A stretch of DNA of 64,000 nt from Anaerostipes hominis (ex Lee et al. 2021) (lineage in GTDB: Bacteria; Bacillota; Clostridia; Lachnospirales; Lachnospiraceae), in assembly GCF_002270485.1 (NCBI RefSeq), contig NZ_NQOG01000001.1, positions 1-64,000 of the forward strand, given 5' to 3'. The notes under the pieces were generated by a model that saw nothing but the letters and a program-made list of their open reading frames with translations, had not been told where the DNA came from and did not search any database. Position 1 is the first letter of the stretch; each line of letters opens with the position of its first letter. The position numbers and the translations under genes were made by a program. Shown here piece after piece: positions 61,219-64,000 of this stretch.

Positions 61219-62154
61219 TTAATAAGTAATCTCTTCAACTTCTACCTTTGAAAAAATTTCTTCCATATCTTTGATGCGGAATCTTCCTGTCCCCGGATTC
61301 ATCGCATTGGCAGCAGACACTGCCACTGCATAAGCCAGTGTTTCTTTGTCTGTTTTTCCCTGGCAGAACGCCGCTGCAAAGGCTCCTACCATGGAATCCC
61401 CGCATCCTACAGGATTCACCGCGTCTAATTCAGGAGGCTTTCCGTGATAGATTTTTTCATCACAAATCATTAAAGCTCCTTCTGCCCCAAGGGATATGAC
61501 TACATATGGGATTCCCTGACTTCCAAGCTTTTTCCCTGCCGAGATCAGTTCTTCCCGGTTTTTAATCTCCACTCCAAGCAGGTCTTCCAGTTCTTCTTGA
61601 TTGGGTTTTATCATCGTAGGTTTCGCTTTCAGTCCATCTCTTAAATACTCTCCGCTGGTATCTAAGATAACCTCTTTTCCCTGCCTCTTCACTATTTCGA
61701 TCATCTTCCGGTAACAATCCGTCCTAAGTCCCTTTGGAGCGCTGCCTGAGATAGTAACCACATGACTCTCTCTTACCATCTCTTCAAAATCCTTTAAGAA
61801 CCGATTCCACTCCTCTTCCTCTACCGGCGCACCCGGTTCCAGAAATTCTGTGGATGTACCGTCCCCGGCCAATATATTAATGCAGCTTCTGGACTCGCTT
61901 TTTACTTTTGTAAATCTGCTTTGAATTCCGTCTTCGCAAAGCATTGCTTTGACATAATCGCCGTTGAATCCTCCGGCAAAACCAGCTGCTAAAACATCTT
62001 CTCCGCACAGATCTGCAATCCTTGCCACATTGAGCCCTTTTCCTCCTGCGGTGTTCCTGCATTCCTCCACCCTGGAGACGGCGCCGGGACACACAGCTCC
62101 TTTTATTTTGTATGCTTTATCCACTGATACATTCAGTGTCACTGTTAAAATCAT
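61219..62154 (-). CDS. PfkB-family hexose-phosphate kinase (tagatose-6-phosphate/1-phosphofructokinase type)
   Basis: A 311-residue sugar kinase. N-terminal TVTLNVSVDKAYKIKGAVCP, GGKGLNVARIADLCGEDVLA and the C-terminal NPVGCGDSMVGAFAAAF (catalytic Asp) are typical of the LacC/FruK group. In this operon it should phosphorylate tagatose-6-phosphate to the bisphosphate. GAGGGATGATTT precedes the ATG. It follows gatD by three bases. Confidence 0.88.
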   Translation of the reverse strand: MILTVTLNVSVDKAYKIKGAVCPGAVSRVEECRNTAGGKGLNVARIADLCGEDVLAAGFAGGFNGDYVKAMLCEDGIQSRFTKVKSESRSCINILAGDGTSTEFLEPGAPVEEEEWNRFLKDFEEMVRESHVVTISGSAPKGLRTDCYRKMIEIVKRQGKEVILDTSGEYLRDGLKAKPTMIKPNQEELEDLLGVEIKNREELISAGKKLGSQGIPYVVISLGAEGALMICDEKIYHGKPPELDAVNPVGCGDSMVGAFAAAFCQGKTDKETLAYAVAVSAANAMNPGTGRFRIKDMEEIFSKVEVEEITY

Positions 62155-62157
62155 AAA

Positions 62158-63207
62158 TCATCCCTCACTGTCAATCAAAATCTTGCCTTTTACTGTACCT
62201 TTTTCTTTGTAAAGTTCAAAAGCATCCGCTATTTCAGATAAAGGCATTTTCTTGAATATCAGTGAATCATCAAATTTCAGCTGCCCGGTCTTAAAATAAT
62301 GGGCTGTAAGCTCCCATTCTTTCCCCGGAAACGGGGCGCTGTAGGACATCCAGGACCCGGTCAGAGTAAATTCTTTCCGGTTCATATTTTCCCATTCTTC
62401 CACACTAAAGGATAATTCTTTAGTCGGTGTTCCGATAAAGCAGACTCCCGCTTTATTGGCTGCCAATCGGAATGCATATTTCATGGTCGTGGTAACCCCT
62501 GCGGTCTCATACACATAGCCGAATCCTTTACCCCCGGTAAGCGCCATAGCCTGCTCCATGAAGTCTTCATCCAGAGTATTGATACCCTCGTCGATGCCCA
62601 ATTTCTCTGCAAGCTTAAGTCTCTCGTCACTGATGTCAAAAACCGTAACTTTTTTTGCACCGAAAATCTTTGCCCACTGGGCCGTGAACAGCCCGATGGT
62701 ACCGCCGCCCAGGATCGCCACATTTTCTCCTCCCCGGTAGCCGGTCCTTAAAAGTCCATGGAGAGCCACTGTGGCAGGCTCGAAGAAAGCCCCCTGCTCA
62801 AAAGATACGGAATCTTCAAATTTTACTGCATTTTTCTCCGGCACTGCCACATACTCGGCAAAACTGCCGAATTCCCTGGACCCGATAAAACTGTAATGCC
62901 TGCAAAGGGAATAATTTCCCTTCTGACAGTCCTCACATTTCATGCAGGGCACCAGAGGCACTCCGGCTACCCGGTCTCCGGATTTCAGGGCTTGAACTCC
63001 TTCCCCGGTCTGCTCCACAACACCGGAAAACTCGTGTCCCAGCACATTCGGGAAGAAATGACACGCATCCCCGTTGACTCTCGGCACATCAGAGCCACAG
63101 ATTCCTGTATATTTGACTTTGATCAGCACCTGCCCTTTTTCCGGAACCGGGGTCTTGATTTCCTCGAACCGGATGTCATTTTTTGCATGGACCACTCCTG
63201 CTTTCAT
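62158..63207 (-). CDS. gatD: Galactitol-1-phosphate 5-dehydrogenase-like zinc alcohol dehydrogenase
   Basis: A 349-residue zinc dehydrogenase. Cys in YTGICGSDVPRV, GHEFSGVVEQTGEGV, the structural zinc Cys set CMKCEDCQKGNYSLC and the Rossmann ILGGGTIGLF are all present. Galactitol-1-phosphate dehydrogenase makes tagatose-6-phosphate; the neighbours support it. The ATG at 63207 lies after the gatY stop. Sorbitol-type activity is the alternative. Confidence 0.87.
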   Translation of the reverse strand: MKAGVVHAKNDIRFEEIKTPVPEKGQVLIKVKYTGICGSDVPRVNGDACHFFPNVLGHEFSGVVEQTGEGVQALKSGDRVAGVPLVPCMKCEDCQKGNYSLCRHYSFIGSREFGSFAEYVAVPEKNAVKFEDSVSFEQGAFFEPATVALHGLLRTGYRGGENVAILGGGTIGLFTAQWAKIFGAKKVTVFDISDERLKLAEKLGIDEGINTLDEDFMEQAMALTGGKGFGYVYETAGVTTTMKYAFRLAANKAGVCFIGTPTKELSFSVEEWENMNRKEFTLTGSWMSYSAPFPGKEWELTAHYFKTGQLKFDDSLIFKKMPLSEIADAFELYKEKGTVKGKILIDSEG

Positions 63208-63216
63208 ACCACTCAC

Positions 63217-64000
63217 CTAAGCCTTTCCTTCACTCTTTACGACCTTTATTTTTGATTTGACATATTCCTTTACCATTTCTTTTCCCGCGGCATTATATTT
63301 TTTGGGATCGATCGTATTTGGTTTTTCTTTGAGCACACTGGTAACCCCGCTTGTAAATGCGATCCTTAAATCTGTAGCGTAGTTTACCTTGCAGATCCCC
63401 CGGCTGACACATTCCGTCACCGTCTCGTCCGGCACACCGCTTGTTCCATGGAGCACCAGTGGTACAGAAACCACTTTCCGGATTTCTGACAGGCGCAGAA
63501 GATCCAGCTTCGGTTCCCCTTTATAAACGCCATGGGCTGTGCCGATGGCCACGGCCAGAGAAGTAATTCCCGTTTTGTCTGCGAATTCCAACGCCTCTGA
63601 AGGTTCCGTGTATCCTCCGGCCCCTCCGTCCAAATCGTCTTCCTTTCCGCCGACTTTTCCAAGCTCCGCTTCCACCGGAACTCCGGACGGGGCACATGCA
63701 TCGGCTACGGATTTGGTGAGCCGGATGTTCTCCTCAAAGGATTCATGGGACCCGTCGATCATAATGGATGTATAGCCAGCCCTCAATGCCTGCATGGCCA
63801 GTTCAAAACTGTTTCCGTGATCCAGATGCATGGCGATGGGCACGCTGGCACGCTCTGCCGCCGTCCGTACATTTGCCAGAAAATAATCCAGTCCCGCATA
63901 GTTTACCGTGGACGGCGTAGTCTGCATGATGACCGGGGAATGAAGTTCCTCGGCTGCCTCCATGACCGCCATGACCATTTCCATGTTTTCTACATTAAAA
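63217..64000 (-). CDS. gatY: Class II tagatose/fructose-bisphosphate aldolase (partial at 5' end)
   Basis: About 261 residues are visible; the frame is open to the window end, where it reads FNVENMEMVM, so the start lies outside. Metal-binding His in IAMHLDHGNSFE and LVLHGTSGVPD, and the Zn/phosphate site GGKEDDLDG and VNYATDLRIAF are typical. It splits tagatose-1,6-bisphosphate to glyceraldehyde-3-phosphate and dihydroxyacetone phosphate. First visible gene of the gat operon. Fructose-bisphosphate specificity cannot be excluded. Confidence 0.88.
   Translation of the reverse strand, partial: FNVENMEMVMAVMEAAEELHSPVIMQTTPSTVNYAGLDYFLANVRTAAERASVPIAMHLDHGNSFELAMQALRAGYTSIMIDGSHESFEENIRLTKSVADACAPSGVPVEAELGKVGGKEDDLDGGAGGYTEPSEALEFADKTGITSLAVAIGTAHGVYKGEPKLDLLRLSEIRKVVSVPLVLHGTSGVPDETVTECVSRGICKVNYATDLRIAFTSGVTSVLKEKPNTIDPKKYNAAGKEMVKEYVKSKIKVVKSEGKA

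Overview
The window is a chromosomal segment of a low-to-mid GC Gram-positive anaerobe of the Firmicutes, most likely a gut Lachnospiraceae (an Anaerostipes-like genome is my guess, not proven). The signs are the selenium-dependent molybdenum hydroxylase accessory genes (yqeB, yqeC), a SEC-C methionine aminopeptidase, an OpuC-type transporter with fused permease and binding protein, the infC-rpmI-rplT order behind an attenuator, strong GGAGG ribosome binding sites and several Tn916-like remnants.

Layout. 1-1430: IS3-family and IS1182-family transposase remains. 1457-3732: a TPR membrane protein and a MATE exporter with a perfect 27-bp hairpin in its leader. 4000-11753: a minus-strand type I restriction-modification operon, in transcription order half-length HsdS, HsdR, RhuM-like protein, full HsdS, HsdM, then an HsdS relic. 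11988-13739: a subtilisin-like protease. 13894-18919: molybdate uptake (modABC) facing a map-xdhC-mocA operon. 19001-29790: TetR-controlled and XRE-controlled ABC exporters, a phospholipase D-like protein, yqeC with a split threonine/serine exporter, and a dead FUSC-type gene. 29876-32583: lactate dehydrogenase, an EAL-domain scrap, a nitroreductase and a DegV protein. 32667-36550: a compact cofactor operon (yqeB, moeA-like, moaC, MOSC, mogA) behind a deleted dihydropyrimidinase gene, facing a YheO-type regulator.

37334-45850 is an accessory island. Small regulators and cargo (AraC/GyrI, GNAT, TrmO, MerR, LysR with DUF4865, XRE) lie among pieces of a decayed Tn916-like conjugative element: three tcpC pieces, an FtsK/TcpA piece, a truncated sigma factor and an IS3 scrap. 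46196-46279 is tRNA-Leu(CAG). 47708-50289 holds two secreted cell-wall enzymes. 50560-53490 is rplT-rpmI-infC and prfC. 53668-58975 holds an osmolyte transporter, a radical SAM protein and two regulators. 59065-61095 holds an epimerase, a HAD phosphatase and a YbaK deacylase. The end of the window has part of a galactitol/tagatose operon (gatY, gatD, pfkB-type kinase).

How the genes fit together. ModABC brings in molybdate. MoaC, MogA, the MoeA-like and MOSC proteins, MocA, XdhC, YqeB and YqeC are all expected to make or insert a specialised molybdenum cofactor. No molybdenum hydroxylase structural gene lies in the window, and the only catabolic partner seen (dihydropyrimidinase) is broken. 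The least-explained feature is a dispersed structured repeat with four copies (22931, 31021, 45971, 61093), all in the same orientation and each downstream of a plus-strand gene or gene remnant.
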